A stretch of DNA of 64,000 nucleotides, from positions 1 to 64,000 of the forward strand of contig JAKFWA010000010.1 in the NCBI GenBank assembly GCA_021732995.1, read 5' to 3'. The DNA is from Planctomycetaceae bacterium (lineage in GTDB: Bacteria; Planctomycetota; Planctomycetia; Planctomycetales; Planctomycetaceae). A program made the translations under genes and the position numbers. Positions 9,481 through 18,194 of the stretch are shown piece after piece. The notes beneath the pieces are model-generated. The model was not told where the DNA came from and ran no database searches. It saw nothing but the letters and a program-made list of their open reading frames with translations. The first letter of the stretch is position 1. Every line of letters starts with the position of its first letter.

Positions 9481-9512
9481 TTACAGGTCTGTCAGCTCAG
9501 TCAAAAGAGCCA

Positions 9513-10094
9513 CTAACCAGCGGTTACGGGCTCAACGTCCAGCAGGCGGCAGATGCGATCGATGAGCTTCTCAACTTCGAACGGCTTCTGCAGGAAATCG
9601 TCGGCGCCGGACTCACGCAGTTCGTCGATCTTGTCCTGCTCAACCATACCGCTGATGCAGATGATCTTGCAGTCGTCCAGCGTCGTGTCGTTGCGCACAC
9701 GCTGGCAGACTTCGCGACCGTTGATATCGGGCAGCATGACGTCCAGCACCATCACGTCGGGATGATACTCGCGGACCATCATGCCAGCATCGAAGCCGTT
9801 GTTCGCCGTGCGGACTTCAAAGCGGCCGTCCGATTCGAGCACGTCCTTGATGAGTTCGACGAGTTCGACATCGTCATCAACGACGAGGGCCTTGCGACGT
9901 CCGCTTTCGAGGGCGTCGGTCGGGATGCCATTCTCTTTCATGAACTTATAAAGGATGTCGCGCGGAATGCGGCGGAACCGCGAACCGGGAACGCGGAAAC
10001 CCTTGAGCTGGCCAGAATCGAAGCACCGGATGATGGTTTGTTGGCTGACCTTACAGATTTTTGCTGCTTCACCAGTTGTGAAAACTGTCTTCAT
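9513..10094 (-). CDS. Response regulator with N-terminal excisionase-type HTH and C-terminal receiver
   Basis: 193 residues. Residues 1-57 are a MerR/excisionase-like winged helix (TTGEAAKICKVSQQTIIRCF, then GFRVPGSRFRRIPRDIL), expected to bind DNA. Residues 68-188 form a CheY-like receiver: acidic pocket Asp73-75, phosphorylation site Asp118 in VMVLDVMLPD, and Lys170 in LQKPF. The domain order is the reverse of the usual OmpR or NarL types. An AAGGATGG ribosome site precedes ATG 10094. It is followed on the same strand by a sensor-less histidine kinase, likely its phosphodonor. An inverted repeat 137 bp upstream of the start may be an autoregulatory site. Confidence 0.88.
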   Translation of the reverse strand: MKTVFTTGEAAKICKVSQQTIIRCFDSGQLKGFRVPGSRFRRIPRDILYKFMKENGIPTDALESGRRKALVVDDDVELVELIKDVLESDGRFEVRTANNGFDAGMMVREYHPDVMVLDVMLPDINGREVCQRVRNDTTLDDCKIICISGMVEQDKIDELRESGADDFLQKPFEVEKLIDRICRLLDVEPVTAG

Positions 10095-10715
10095 CGCGTT
10101 CGTCCATCCTTTGGAACTGATCGGGTTGGCCGGCCTGTTTGCTGAGAGTTCCTGATCTCAGTAAGGGCGGACCTGGAAGACTGCCACTCGATCCTTCGGG
10201 TGCCAAACTCAGTGAGATGTATCGACTTTGCGGATTCTATCGATGAATCCGATTCTTCCGGGCTTAACGGATATGCCGATTGTATCCAGCTTCCTAACTC
10301 GGTCAATATGCGTTGTTTCCACCAATCACCCCGATGTCTCAGGGGTTCCAAGAGTCCCACGACAGTGGCAAAGGTCCTGACGGACAAAGACTTGCGACAA
10401 TAGGAGTGCTGGGGAGTTCTGCACAACGCGGTAGTTTCCTGGACGCAGCGAACTTCCCAGTTTGAAAGAATTCCTGCTGGAAGTTGCAGGCGACGTTGGA
10501 CATGCTCGAACCGTTCAGTTGAATTGATCTGGGTTCGTGCACACCTCTTTCCATACAGAAAGTGAACTCCAGACAAGCGCGCCTTGTTTCAAGCGGATTG
10601 GCGTGCGATCCGACGAACCCCAGTCGTCAGTCTCGGCATTAGGTCATAAGTCTCGCCGTGTGTTCTCTCCATCACTGGTTGCAGACCCGCTGGAACAAGT
10701 TGTGAATCAAACAGG
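10095..10715. other. 621-bp divergent intergenic region
   Basis: Separates the minus-strand response regulator from the plus-strand ECF sigma factor, so it should hold both promoters. Short open frames on both strands show no conserved protein features or ribosome sites. The only structured element noted is the inverted repeat at 10231-10251. Confidence 0.5.
10231..10251. promoter_or_regulatory. Candidate operator: inverted repeat
   Basis: CGGATTC (10231-10237), 7-bp centre TATCGAT, GAATCCG (10245-10251). The 7-bp arms are perfect, and a 6-bp palindrome ATCGAT lies in the spacer. It sits 137 bp before the response regulator start. The dyad form and intergenic position suit a dimeric regulator, but no second copy was found. 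Confidence 0.35.
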
Positions 10716-11333
10716 ATGACGACCGTGCCTCTGCCCTTTGATGCCCCGACATCGACTACCTGGCTGCAGGGCGTACAAGCTCGGGACCCGTTGGCCTGGC
10801 AGCGGCTGACCGATTTGTATGGTCCGCTGGTTTTCCACTGGGGGCGGCGGCATGGACTGTCACCCGAAGATGCTGGCGACCTCGTTCAAGATGTCTTCTC
10901 AGCAGTCGCCGGTGCGATTCACCGCTTTCTGCGGGGGAACGAACATGGAACCTTTCGCGGTTGGTTATGGACGATCGCGCGCAACAAGTTGAGAGATCAC
11001 TTTCGGAAAATCGCTGCGGCCGGAAACGCGGCAGCCGAAGGGGGGACTCAGGCTTTGGAACGCCTGAATGCGATACCGGAAGCCTGGTCGGATCAATCTC
11101 AGGACGTGAGCGATCAGGCTCAATTGACGAATCTGTTTCAACGAGCATTGGAGCTAGTCCGCAACGAGTTCGAAGATCGCACGTGGCAGGCGTTCTGGCT
11201 GGTGACGGTCGAGCTCAAGACGACGGACGAAGTCGCCCAGCACCTGGGGCTGACTGCGAACTCAGTTCGACAGGCAAAGTCACGTGTTTTGCGCAAACTG
11301 CGTCGCGAGCTGGGCGACTTTGAGGACAAGTGA
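10716..11333 (+). CDS. ECF-type RNA polymerase sigma factor
   Basis: 205 residues. Region 2 is seen in the segment from RDPLAWQRLTDLYGPLVFHW through DAGDLVQDVF and GTFRGWLWTIARNKLRDHF. Region 4 is seen in FWLVTVELKTTDEVAQHLG followed by TANSVRQAKSRVLRKLRREL, the helix-turn-helix that reads the -35 element. Length and the RDPxAWxRLxxLYGPLV opening match the large planctomycete ECF groups. No anti-sigma factor gene is adjacent. The next gene, 226 bp downstream on the same strand, encodes a membrane-anchored repeat protein, so that protein or the actin beyond it might be in the regulon; this is inference. Confidence 0.9.
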   Translation: MTTVPLPFDAPTSTTWLQGVQARDPLAWQRLTDLYGPLVFHWGRRHGLSPEDAGDLVQDVFSAVAGAIHRFLRGNEHGTFRGWLWTIARNKLRDHFRKIAAAGNAAAEGGTQALERLNAIPEAWSDQSQDVSDQAQLTNLFQRALELVRNEFEDRTWQAFWLVTVELKTTDEVAQHLGLTANSVRQAKSRVLRKLRRELGDFEDK

Positions 11334-11559
11334 GCAATCACCAATGGGTCGCGGCTTGCCCCCATCTTTGATGGTTCTCCCAATCTAACAAGCCTCGGTG
11401 GGCCTGCCCGCAGGATCGTTACAGGCAGCAGAAACCGTTTAAGTTCGCACTGGCGAGCCGCCGACATCTGATGAAGACCGCTTGCGGTTTGAGTGCGCGG
11501 CCTCTTGCGCCCCGCAGAAGCAGGCTTTGAGTTCACGGATGATCGAGGAAACACCGGCT

Positions 11560-13293
11560 ATGTCCGAATTCCCAACTCGCAACGCAGCGATGGATCGCTG
11601 TTCACCGAATTCCACGGCTTCGCCCAAGCTCGGGATCTACATGAGCTTGCTCGTGGCGGCCTCTCTGGCTTCCACCGCGACGGCACAAGAGAACGACGGA
11701 CCGCTCGGCGGACTGCGTTTTCCGCAGATCTTCCGGAAGTCTGAGGCGCAGAACCCGCCAGCCAGTGCGAAGAAGCCGGTCGAAGAAAACCGATTCATTG
11801 CTCGAGCTCGCCAATTGATGGTGGATGCTCGCCGCTTCGAGTCGTTGGGCCAGTACGACGCCGCGTTTGATACGGCGACGAAAGCTCAAAGCGTCTACGA
11901 AGCTTCCATGCGGACGACTAACGCCGAATGGCCGACTCACGAGCAAACTCCAAGCGAGTATATTCGCGATCTGGAAAAGCGCCTGTCGGTCATCCAACGC
12001 ACGCAGACTCAACAGAATGCCGCGCGGACTCCAGGAACTGTGCCGACGAGCCGCGCTCCACAAGGTCCCGTTGGCGTTGCAGCGACGGAGCCACGGGCCA
12101 CGCAGCCACGTGCGACGCAACGGCCGAGCACGACGGCCAATGCTCCGAGCACAATGGCCAACGCACCGGTCGCGAACTTCGAACCGCAACGACCTCAACC
12201 CCAGCGTCCGATCGCTCGTACTGAGGCCGCTCCGACTGAAGCCGCTACGGCCGGTTTCATTGGTCAGACAGGCGGCATTCTCGAGGCGACCAAACGCGGA
12301 CGTCAGCTCTTGGAGACCGCCGAAGCTGCGAACGAGGTTGTGGGAGTCTTCAAAGGCACACAACCGCGTCAGCCCGCGACCGAGCAAACTGCCGAGCATG
12401 AAGCTGCTTCTGAACAACCGGAAGCAACTAAGGCCGAGCGTTCTTTGAACGTCGCTCGATCCGTGCTGGATCGCATCGACAACCTGCAGACGTGGCAGCC
12501 AGTTTCGGGCGAGAAACCAGCGACGCAACCTACTGACGCTGGCACCCACGATTCCTCGGATCCGCCACTGCCAACTGGCAACCACACGGCAGGCGGTAAG
12601 GCTTCGAAGCCTGCGGAACTCCCCGAGCAGATCGACGCCACCTCAGGCATCGCCGACAGCCTTGTCGGACCGATTCCCACTCATATCGAGAAGCACCCGA
12701 CGTCGCAGTCTGGACCATTGGAGATTGGCGGATCGCACGCGGGAACTCCTAAGGAAGCCAAGCACAACTCGGCAAAGCCCTTGCTCGGCTCGGCAAGTGA
12801 CGATCAGCACGGAACAGCGTTGCTGTTGCCGCCGCTGTCCGCAGAACCCGCCAAGCCAACGACAGAAGCCACCGGCGAACGTTCCCTGTGGCTGGTCGGT
12901 ACCGTGCAAACGATTTCGACGTTCCTGGGCGTGTTGTTCGCTGGAATGGTCCTGCTTGCCGTGCGTCAACTGCTTAAGCAGCAGAGCGCTGCTCCGGAAG
13001 CTGTACCTGCTCAACCAGTTCCTCAAGCTACTGCGGTTATCGAAGAGGTTCAGCCCCAACCGATCGCCGCGGCTCCGGAAGCATCAGAGTCGCCCGAAGC
13101 GGCTGAAGAGCCACTGCCTTCACGAGAAGCTGTCTCGCAGAAGCCTTCTCTCCGAGTGGTCAGCGCCGCGAACGACGACGATTCGGTGGCCGACGGATCC
13201 AAGCATGAGGCTGAGGTGGTCAAGAGCGTGTTTGAACAAAACGTGAAGCTGATGGAATCGCTTCACAACCTGTCGGACTCAGCAGCAGCATAA
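11560..13293 (+). CDS. Membrane-anchored protein with one TPR-like helical repeat; possible actin adaptor
   Basis: About 577 residues, not a family I can name. ATG 11560 is chosen because GAGGAA lies 11 bp upstream and a signal peptide-like segment follows (LGIYMSLLVAASLASTATA). Residues about 76-143 form a helical hairpin (ARARQLMVDARRFESLGQYD, then A-rich helix and PSEYIRDLEKRL) that matches the repeats of the giant secretin at 33322. A long Pro/Ala/Thr/Gln-rich linker follows. A transmembrane helix lies at about 443-468 (LVGTVQTISTFLGVLFAGMV), then a roughly 105-residue acidic tail ending in a predicted helix (VVKSVFEQNVKLMESLHNL). The tail should be cytoplasmic. The MamK-like actin gene begins 105 bp downstream, so the tail is a candidate filament contact. 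Confidence 0.72.
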   Translation: MSEFPTRNAAMDRCSPNSTASPKLGIYMSLLVAASLASTATAQENDGPLGGLRFPQIFRKSEAQNPPASAKKPVEENRFIARARQLMVDARRFESLGQYDAAFDTATKAQSVYEASMRTTNAEWPTHEQTPSEYIRDLEKRLSVIQRTQTQQNAARTPGTVPTSRAPQGPVGVAATEPRATQPRATQRPSTTANAPSTMANAPVANFEPQRPQPQRPIARTEAAPTEAATAGFIGQTGGILEATKRGRQLLETAEAANEVVGVFKGTQPRQPATEQTAEHEAASEQPEATKAERSLNVARSVLDRIDNLQTWQPVSGEKPATQPTDAGTHDSSDPPLPTGNHTAGGKASKPAELPEQIDATSGIADSLVGPIPTHIEKHPTSQSGPLEIGGSHAGTPKEAKHNSAKPLLGSASDDQHGTALLLPPLSAEPAKPTTEATGERSLWLVGTVQTISTFLGVLFAGMVLLAVRQLLKQQSAAPEAVPAQPVPQATAVIEEVQPQPIAAAPEASESPEAAEEPLPSREAVSQKPSLRVVSAANDDDSVADGSKHEAEVVKSVFEQNVKLMESLHNLSDSAAA

Positions 13294-13398
13294 GTGGTGC
13301 TGGAGTCGTCTCGCGGGCCATCAATTTCACTAACAAGCTGTTCCCGAAATTCCTGAGTGCGCTCTCGAACGGCAGACGATCAACAGAGGAGTTGAGTT

Positions 13399-14490
13399 GT
13401 GAACCAGGTGGCCACATTCATCGGACTGGACCTCGGCAGTTTCAAGTCTGCAGTTGCAGCGTCCAACGGGCGCCGCACGGCGGTTCCGAGTGTGCTCGGC
13501 TGGCCCAGCAATGAAGAGGCCCGCGAGAAACTCGGTCGCGACTTCGTGTGTGGTGGCGAACTCACCAAACAGGCTGTGCCGCTGGACGTGATCTGGCCCT
13601 TCCGCCGTGGTCTGCAGAAGGTCCTTGATCTGTCTGAGATGAACTTCACGCCCGAGGCCGTTGAGAAGCACCGCGATGCCGCGCGGTTGATTGCCAGGCA
13701 CATCATCTCGCTCACGACTCCGAATCCCGGCAGCACCATCTATGGCATCGTGACCACGCCCGGTCACACCTCTCTGGCTTGCAAACAGGCTCTCTACGAT
13801 GCGGTAAGAGATCACGTTGATGCTGTCATGTTCGTTCCGGAAGCGTTCTGCATCGCGTTCGGAGCCGGTCAGACTGACGACTGTCTGGTGATCGATCTGG
13901 GTGCCGGGAAGATTGATATCTGCCCGCTGACAGATGGCTACCCGGCGGAACATTGCCAGATCACGCTGACTCATGGCTGTGAGCACATCGAGTCGGAACT
14001 GGTGACGCAGATGAAGCTGGCTTTCCCGGACGTGGACTTGCCGCAGAACGCGGCTCGCCAGATCAAGGAGAGCGTCGGATGCCTGCCGAAGCCGGCCGAT
14101 ACGGCGCGAGCCCGGCTGAACTCAGCCACGTCGAGCCAGGAAGTGGATGTGACCGAGCCGTTGCGGATCGCCTGTCGCAAACTGATTCCCACAATCGTGG
14201 GCGCGGTGCGGGAGGTCATTGGCAAGTTTGAACCGACCGCTCAGCGCAGGCTGCTGTCGAACGTGTTGCTGACGGGAGCGGGCAGCCAATTGAAGGGCTT
14301 CCCCGAACTGCTGACGGCGGCCCTGGTGCCCGTCGGCGAGTCCCATATCACGGTGGTCAGCGACCCGGTGTTCGGCGCGGCAACCGGAGCCTTGAAGCTC
14401 AGCATGGCGATGCCCTTGCAGTACTGGGAGCAAGTTCGCGTTCAGCAGACCCTGCACGCTCCGGTTGAGACCGCTCGCCGCGCCGCCTGA
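13399..14490 (+). CDS. MamK/MreB-like bacterial actin
   Basis: 363-residue ATPase of the actin/Hsp70 fold. Phosphate-1 motif FIGLDLGSFKSAVAASNGR (Asp11), followed by VPSVLGWPSNEEAREKLGRD, resembles MamK (…SVVGYPKD…LLGR) more than MreB. Phosphate-2 is LVIDLGAGKIDIC (Asp166), and the adenosine motif is LLTGAGSQLKGFPELL (from 289). The GTG start is supported by AGAGGAG 7 bp upstream. MamK-type actins form filaments that position magnetosomes, and relatives occur in bacteria without magnetosomes. No magnetosome genes are visible here. The upstream single-pass membrane protein is the best partner candidate. PilM- or FtsA-like assignment is less likely because of the MamK-like segment after phosphate-1. 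Confidence 0.78.
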   Translation: MNQVATFIGLDLGSFKSAVAASNGRRTAVPSVLGWPSNEEAREKLGRDFVCGGELTKQAVPLDVIWPFRRGLQKVLDLSEMNFTPEAVEKHRDAARLIARHIISLTTPNPGSTIYGIVTTPGHTSLACKQALYDAVRDHVDAVMFVPEAFCIAFGAGQTDDCLVIDLGAGKIDICPLTDGYPAEHCQITLTHGCEHIESELVTQMKLAFPDVDLPQNAARQIKESVGCLPKPADTARARLNSATSSQEVDVTEPLRIACRKLIPTIVGAVREVIGKFEPTAQRRLLSNVLLTGAGSQLKGFPELLTAALVPVGESHITVVSDPVFGAATGALKLSMAMPLQYWEQVRVQQTLHAPVETARRAA

Positions 14491-15036
14491 TTGGGCTGGG
14501 TGCGAGTCGGCGCGTGAACAGCTACGTCGCGCCCATCGGACAGGCAGTGGTCGGTGCTGATGGCTTAGCACGTCAGAGCAGGTGCCCATTGAAACGTCTG
14601 TGCGCAATTGCTGTTTTGCGTGGCGTTTGTAGCTTGGAACAAGCGGGTCTTGCAGACCTTTGAGGCCAGTCGACGGGGTATTGTTCGGCCAGATCCTGCG
14701 GTATCCCGATCGCGGTTTGCACGCCCAAGATTTCTGAGGGCGTTCGGAGCTGTTTAGCACGCTACACGTGGTCTGCCTCGGACTCGCTCATCCCAGTGCC
14801 TATAGACCGTGCAGTAGAGTTGATGGGCGTGGCAGTCGCCTGCGGCTCGAAAACTGTGAAATGCTGTTTTTCAGGGGCAAACGTACGATCTGAAGAGTGA
14901 TTTCGTTCGCGGCACACCCCTTGCTTTCCATCCAGTGACGTCGGCTGGAAGTATAGCCGGGGACGGTCTGCGTGGGATCGGCTTCGGACGAGCGCCTATG
15001 CTTCCAGTCGACGTTTTTCTTTTATATTTTCGGCGT
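14491..15036. other. 546-bp convergent intergenic region with small hairpins
   Basis: Lies between the 3' ends of the actin gene and the FtsW-like gene. No convincing coding frame or T-run terminator was seen. Two adjacent small hairpins lie at 14632-14644 (GCTTG gaa CAAGC) and 14646-14658 (GGTCT tgc AGACC), which looks like a remnant of an intergenic repeat. A weak GGCGCG/CGCGCC pair occurs near 14510-14535. Confidence 0.45.
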
Positions 15037-16173
15037 TTAGGGGCGCAGCACGATGTCGTCGGTTGATTCGTCAGCCCGCGACAGACTCACCATCACCCCG
15101 AACGAAAGAATACTGACGAACAGGCTGGTTCCCCCGTAACTAACTAGTGGATGGGGAACTCCTGTGGTCGGCACCAGTGCCGTGACCACCGCCGCGTTCA
15201 GGGTCGCCTGGATGACCATCTGAGAAATCAACGTCATGCCAGCAATGTAGGCGAAGCAGTTGCGGTGAAGTCTCGCGAACAGCCGCGAACCTGCCCAGAA
15301 GATTCCGCACCATAGAGCTGCGAGTCCCACTGTTCCCGCGAGCCCCAGTTCCTCTCCGACCACCGCGAAGACGAAGTCCGTGTTCGACTCCGGCAGGAAG
15401 CTGAGTTTCTGAGAACCTCGCCCCAGGCCGACACCCCATAGTCCGCCGTGTCCGAGCGTCAGCAGCGATTGTTTCAGTTGCCAGGCGTCGCTGTTACCAA
15501 TGTCGGTCCAAACAGAGACAAAGTCCGTGATGCGTCGCATGCGGTAGCTGTGCGCGATGATGGCGTAGACCACTGCAGGAACAGCCAGCGTCACTCCAAT
15601 CAGGTAGTTGCGGATCGGCCAGCCGCCGTAATAGAGGCTCAATGCCGCAGAACCCGCGACGAAGAGCGAGGTTCCCAGGTCCGGTTCTGTGAGAACCAGC
15701 CCGACGGCGAGAGCCACCGGAATCCCGAACGGAATTGTTCCGCGGAACCACGTCGCCAGAGTCTCTCGCCGATTCACCACCATGCGAGCGATGAGCAGCG
15801 GCATCGCCAGTTTTGCGAGTTCCGAAGGCTGCAACGACCAGCCACCGAAACGCAGCCAGCGGCGCGCGCCTTTAACGGATGTGCCGATTCCCGGAATCAA
15901 CACGGCGATCAGCAGCAGGATAGTCCCGCAGAAGATCCACGGCGCCGCTCGATACCAGAACCGCGCCGGCAACGTCGCGGCGATGGACGCTGCCACGACA
16001 GCGGTCGCCAGGAAGGTGAGGTGTTTGGTGAGATAGACGCGTTCGAAATTGGTCGGCCACGACGTGATGCTGGCGCTATGCACCATCAACACGCCGAATC
16101 CGAGCAGGACGCACGTCAGCGCCCAGAAGAAGCCACGCTCATCGGCAGCGCGGCGTGACTCTGCAAGATTCAT
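15037..16173 (-). CDS. SEDS peptidoglycan polymerase, FtsW/RodA/SpoVE family
   Basis: 378-residue polytopic membrane protein with about ten hydrophobic helices. SEDS signatures are visible: SWTDIG-like loop with LTLGHGGLWGVGLGRGSQKL, then FLPESNTDFVFAVVGEELG, and the terminal PLVSYGGTSLFVSILSFGV. These proteins polymerise lipid II glycan strands together with a class B PBP during division or elongation. FtsW rather than RodA is favoured by the PESNTDFVFAVVGEELG segment, but no mur/fts cluster surrounds it to confirm. Planctomycetes generally lack FtsZ, so an FtsW-like protein here is of interest. The gene lies 157 bp downstream of the antiporter gene on the same strand. Confidence 0.88.
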   Translation of the reverse strand: MNLAESRRAADERGFFWALTCVLLGFGVLMVHSASITSWPTNFERVYLTKHLTFLATAVVAASIAATLPARFWYRAAPWIFCGTILLLIAVLIPGIGTSVKGARRWLRFGGWSLQPSELAKLAMPLLIARMVVNRRETLATWFRGTIPFGIPVALAVGLVLTEPDLGTSLFVAGSAALSLYYGGWPIRNYLIGVTLAVPAVVYAIIAHSYRMRRITDFVSVWTDIGNSDAWQLKQSLLTLGHGGLWGVGLGRGSQKLSFLPESNTDFVFAVVGEELGLAGTVGLAALWCGIFWAGSRLFARLHRNCFAYIAGMTLISQMVIQATLNAAVVTALVPTTGVPHPLVSYGGTSLFVSILSFGVMVSLSRADESTDDIVLRP

Positions 16174-16330
16174 GAGGAAGGCCGATCAAGCCGTGAAACT
16201 ACCGCAGAAACCCGCTCGGTTCCTACGACGCAAGCCTCGATTCCAAGAAGGCTAGATCGGCCGCCGCGCTCCTGAAGCTTGATGCGGACCAGAATCCCCG
16301 TCATCAACCGGACAGATGGCAGGGGCGATA

Positions 16331-17713
16331 TCATCGGAAAATGACGAACGTCACCACGATGAAGATCGGAATCAGCACAGCCCCTGAATACATCATGTAG
16401 CCGAAGAAGCTCGGCATTTTGACGCCGTTCTCCTCGGCGATAGCCTTCACCATGAAGTTGGGCCCATTGCCGATGTAGGTGTTCGCTCCCATGAACACCG
16501 CGCCGCAGGAAATCGCGGCCAGCAACCGCACGGCCTCGTCGCCGGTCTTCAATAACTCTGCCATGTAGGCCCCGTCGATCGCCACGCCTTTCAGGCCGCA
16601 CGCAGTCGCAGCGAAAGTGAGGTACGTCGGCGCGTTGTCCAGAAAGCTCGATAGTGCACCCGTCGCCCAGAAGAATTGCCAAGGCTGATCGAGTCCAAAG
16701 GCGATGCCGAAGACGTCACGCTCGCCCTTACCCCAGGCATTAAGAATGAGCAGTGCGGGAGCCATGGTGATGAAGATGCCGGCGAACAACACGGCCACTT
16801 CGATGATGGGCCCAAACGTGAACTTGTTCTTCTCGCGGTTCACCTTAGACGTGCTGAAGTAAGCCCCGATTCCTAGCGCCAACATCAAAACTTCCTGCAC
16901 GCCGTAAGGCCAGTGCATGGCTCCGGCGAAGTAGATGACCGCAACGACGCCCAGCAGGAACAGGAAGTTATGAGCTCCATGAATTCTCAAGGGTTCGTGA
17001 TGCTGTACCTCTTCTAGCAACGCTTCCTTGCCTGCCATTTCGTCTTTGGACAGAGCCCGCTGGTCCCAGATGTTGAAAATCACGAGGAGGACCATGTTCG
17101 TAAGCAGCCAGGGCTTCCATAGGGTCAGCGTCCATTCAAACGGCACGCCCTTCAGATAGCCCAGGAACAGCGGCGGATCGCCTAGCGGAGTCAACAAACC
17201 ACCGCAGTTCGACACAATGAAGATAAAGAAGATGACGATATGCGTCCGGTGCTGGCGTTTAGCGTTGGCCCGCAGCAGCGGACGGATCAGCAAGACGGAA
17301 GCACCGGTCGTTCCAATCAGATTCGCCAGCGCTCCGCCCAAAGCCAGTATGCCCGTATTCACCAGCGGCGTTCCCGACAGTGATCCCTGCATGTAGACGC
17401 CGCCGGTAATGACGAACAGAGACGCCAGCAAGATGATGAACGAAGCGTACTCTTCAGCTTTCTCAATCAGGTTCTCGATGCCCGCAGCACCTTTGACTGA
17501 AAAGAGATAAATCACAATCGGCAACGCAAGCCCGAAAGAGATGATCGCCTTGTTGCGGTTGTGCTCCCACCAATGCCCGGCGAACAGCGGCAGAATCGCA
17601 ATGCAGAGTAGCAGGCAGGTGAACGGCAGCAGCGTCCACAGTCCAAGCTCCACACCGAGATTCGCATGCTCCTCGGCCAGCAACTGAAAGACGGGCATAG
17701 CGGTATGAAGCAC
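16331..17713 (-). CDS. Sodium:proton antiporter, NhaD/CitMHS-like
   Basis: 460-residue polytopic membrane transporter of the ion-transporter superfamily. Family segments include LFVITGGVYMQGSLSGTPLV, GALANLIGTTGASVLLIRPL, SNCGGLLTPLGDPPLFLGYL and SFLDNAPTYLTF; the paired GTTGAS and DNAPTY loops are typical of the two inverted repeats forming the transport site. The likely role is Na+/H+ exchange for pH and sodium homeostasis. The GTG start at 17713 is chosen because GAGGAG lies 7 bp upstream; an ATG at 17698 has no such site. Confidence 0.85.
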   Translation of the reverse strand: MLHTAMPVFQLLAEEHANLGVELGLWTLLPFTCLLLCIAILPLFAGHWWEHNRNKAIISFGLALPIVIYLFSVKGAAGIENLIEKAEEYASFIILLASLFVITGGVYMQGSLSGTPLVNTGILALGGALANLIGTTGASVLLIRPLLRANAKRQHRTHIVIFFIFIVSNCGGLLTPLGDPPLFLGYLKGVPFEWTLTLWKPWLLTNMVLLVIFNIWDQRALSKDEMAGKEALLEEVQHHEPLRIHGAHNFLFLLGVVAVIYFAGAMHWPYGVQEVLMLALGIGAYFSTSKVNREKNKFTFGPIIEVAVLFAGIFITMAPALLILNAWGKGERDVFGIAFGLDQPWQFFWATGALSSFLDNAPTYLTFAATACGLKGVAIDGAYMAELLKTGDEAVRLLAAISCGAVFMGANTYIGNGPNFMVKAIAEENGVKMPSFFGYMMYSGAVLIPIFIVVTFVIFR

Positions 17714-18194
17714 TCAGGTTCTCCTCAGATGGCAATCGCGGAAACTGGCGAAGCGGGTCAGACTCTGTTCGATCGTCGAGTTCTCAGCAGGGTCAGCACG
17801 TGGACCTCGCCACCGGGCAACCCACGTGCCGAACGGAATATTCTTCGCTGACTGTAATCGAGCGTTCGGTGGAGATCACCGTCGCGGATTGGATTCCGAC
17901 ACTGGCCGGAACAGTTGCGACCGACGACGCCGAGGCTATTTTCTCGCTGTTCCCAGCGTCAGAAACGCCGGGCCGCGTTCCTCAGGGACATCAAACCCTG
18001 GAAGCTCTGCCGCTTCTAGCGACAACCGGCTGCGTGCATCCGGAAGTTTTGGATCGGCAGTCGCTGCATAACTTTGCGGCATTCCGTCCTTGAACCCTCA
18101 ATCAAGAAGGCGTGCTGGCTCACGGCAGTCAGCGCTTTCACCCCGTTGAAGCCGATCCCGGTGCGTGTCGAATCTGTTTGCTGCCTTGAACGGG
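17714..18194. other. 481-bp intergenic region
   Basis: Between the 3' end of mch and the start of the antiporter gene, both on the minus strand. It should contain the antiporter promoter. Short frames of 60-97 codons on the plus strand show no conserved features. No hairpin with a T run was found. Confidence 0.45.

Noticed and set aside
9378-10145. Plus-strand open frame of 255 codons
   Set aside because: Antisense to the response regulator; its sequence has no family features.
10091-10576. Minus-strand open frame of 161 codons upstream of the response regulator
   Set aside because: No ribosome site, no recognisable motif, and it spans the expected promoter region.
13399-14490. A magnetosome gene cluster around the MamK-like actin
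   Set aside because: No mamA, mamB, mamE, mamI or other magnetosome genes are visible nearby; only the actin resembles a Mam protein.
17800-18093. 97-codon plus-strand frame in the antiporter upstream region
   Set aside because: No ribosome site or motif; composition fits non-coding DNA.
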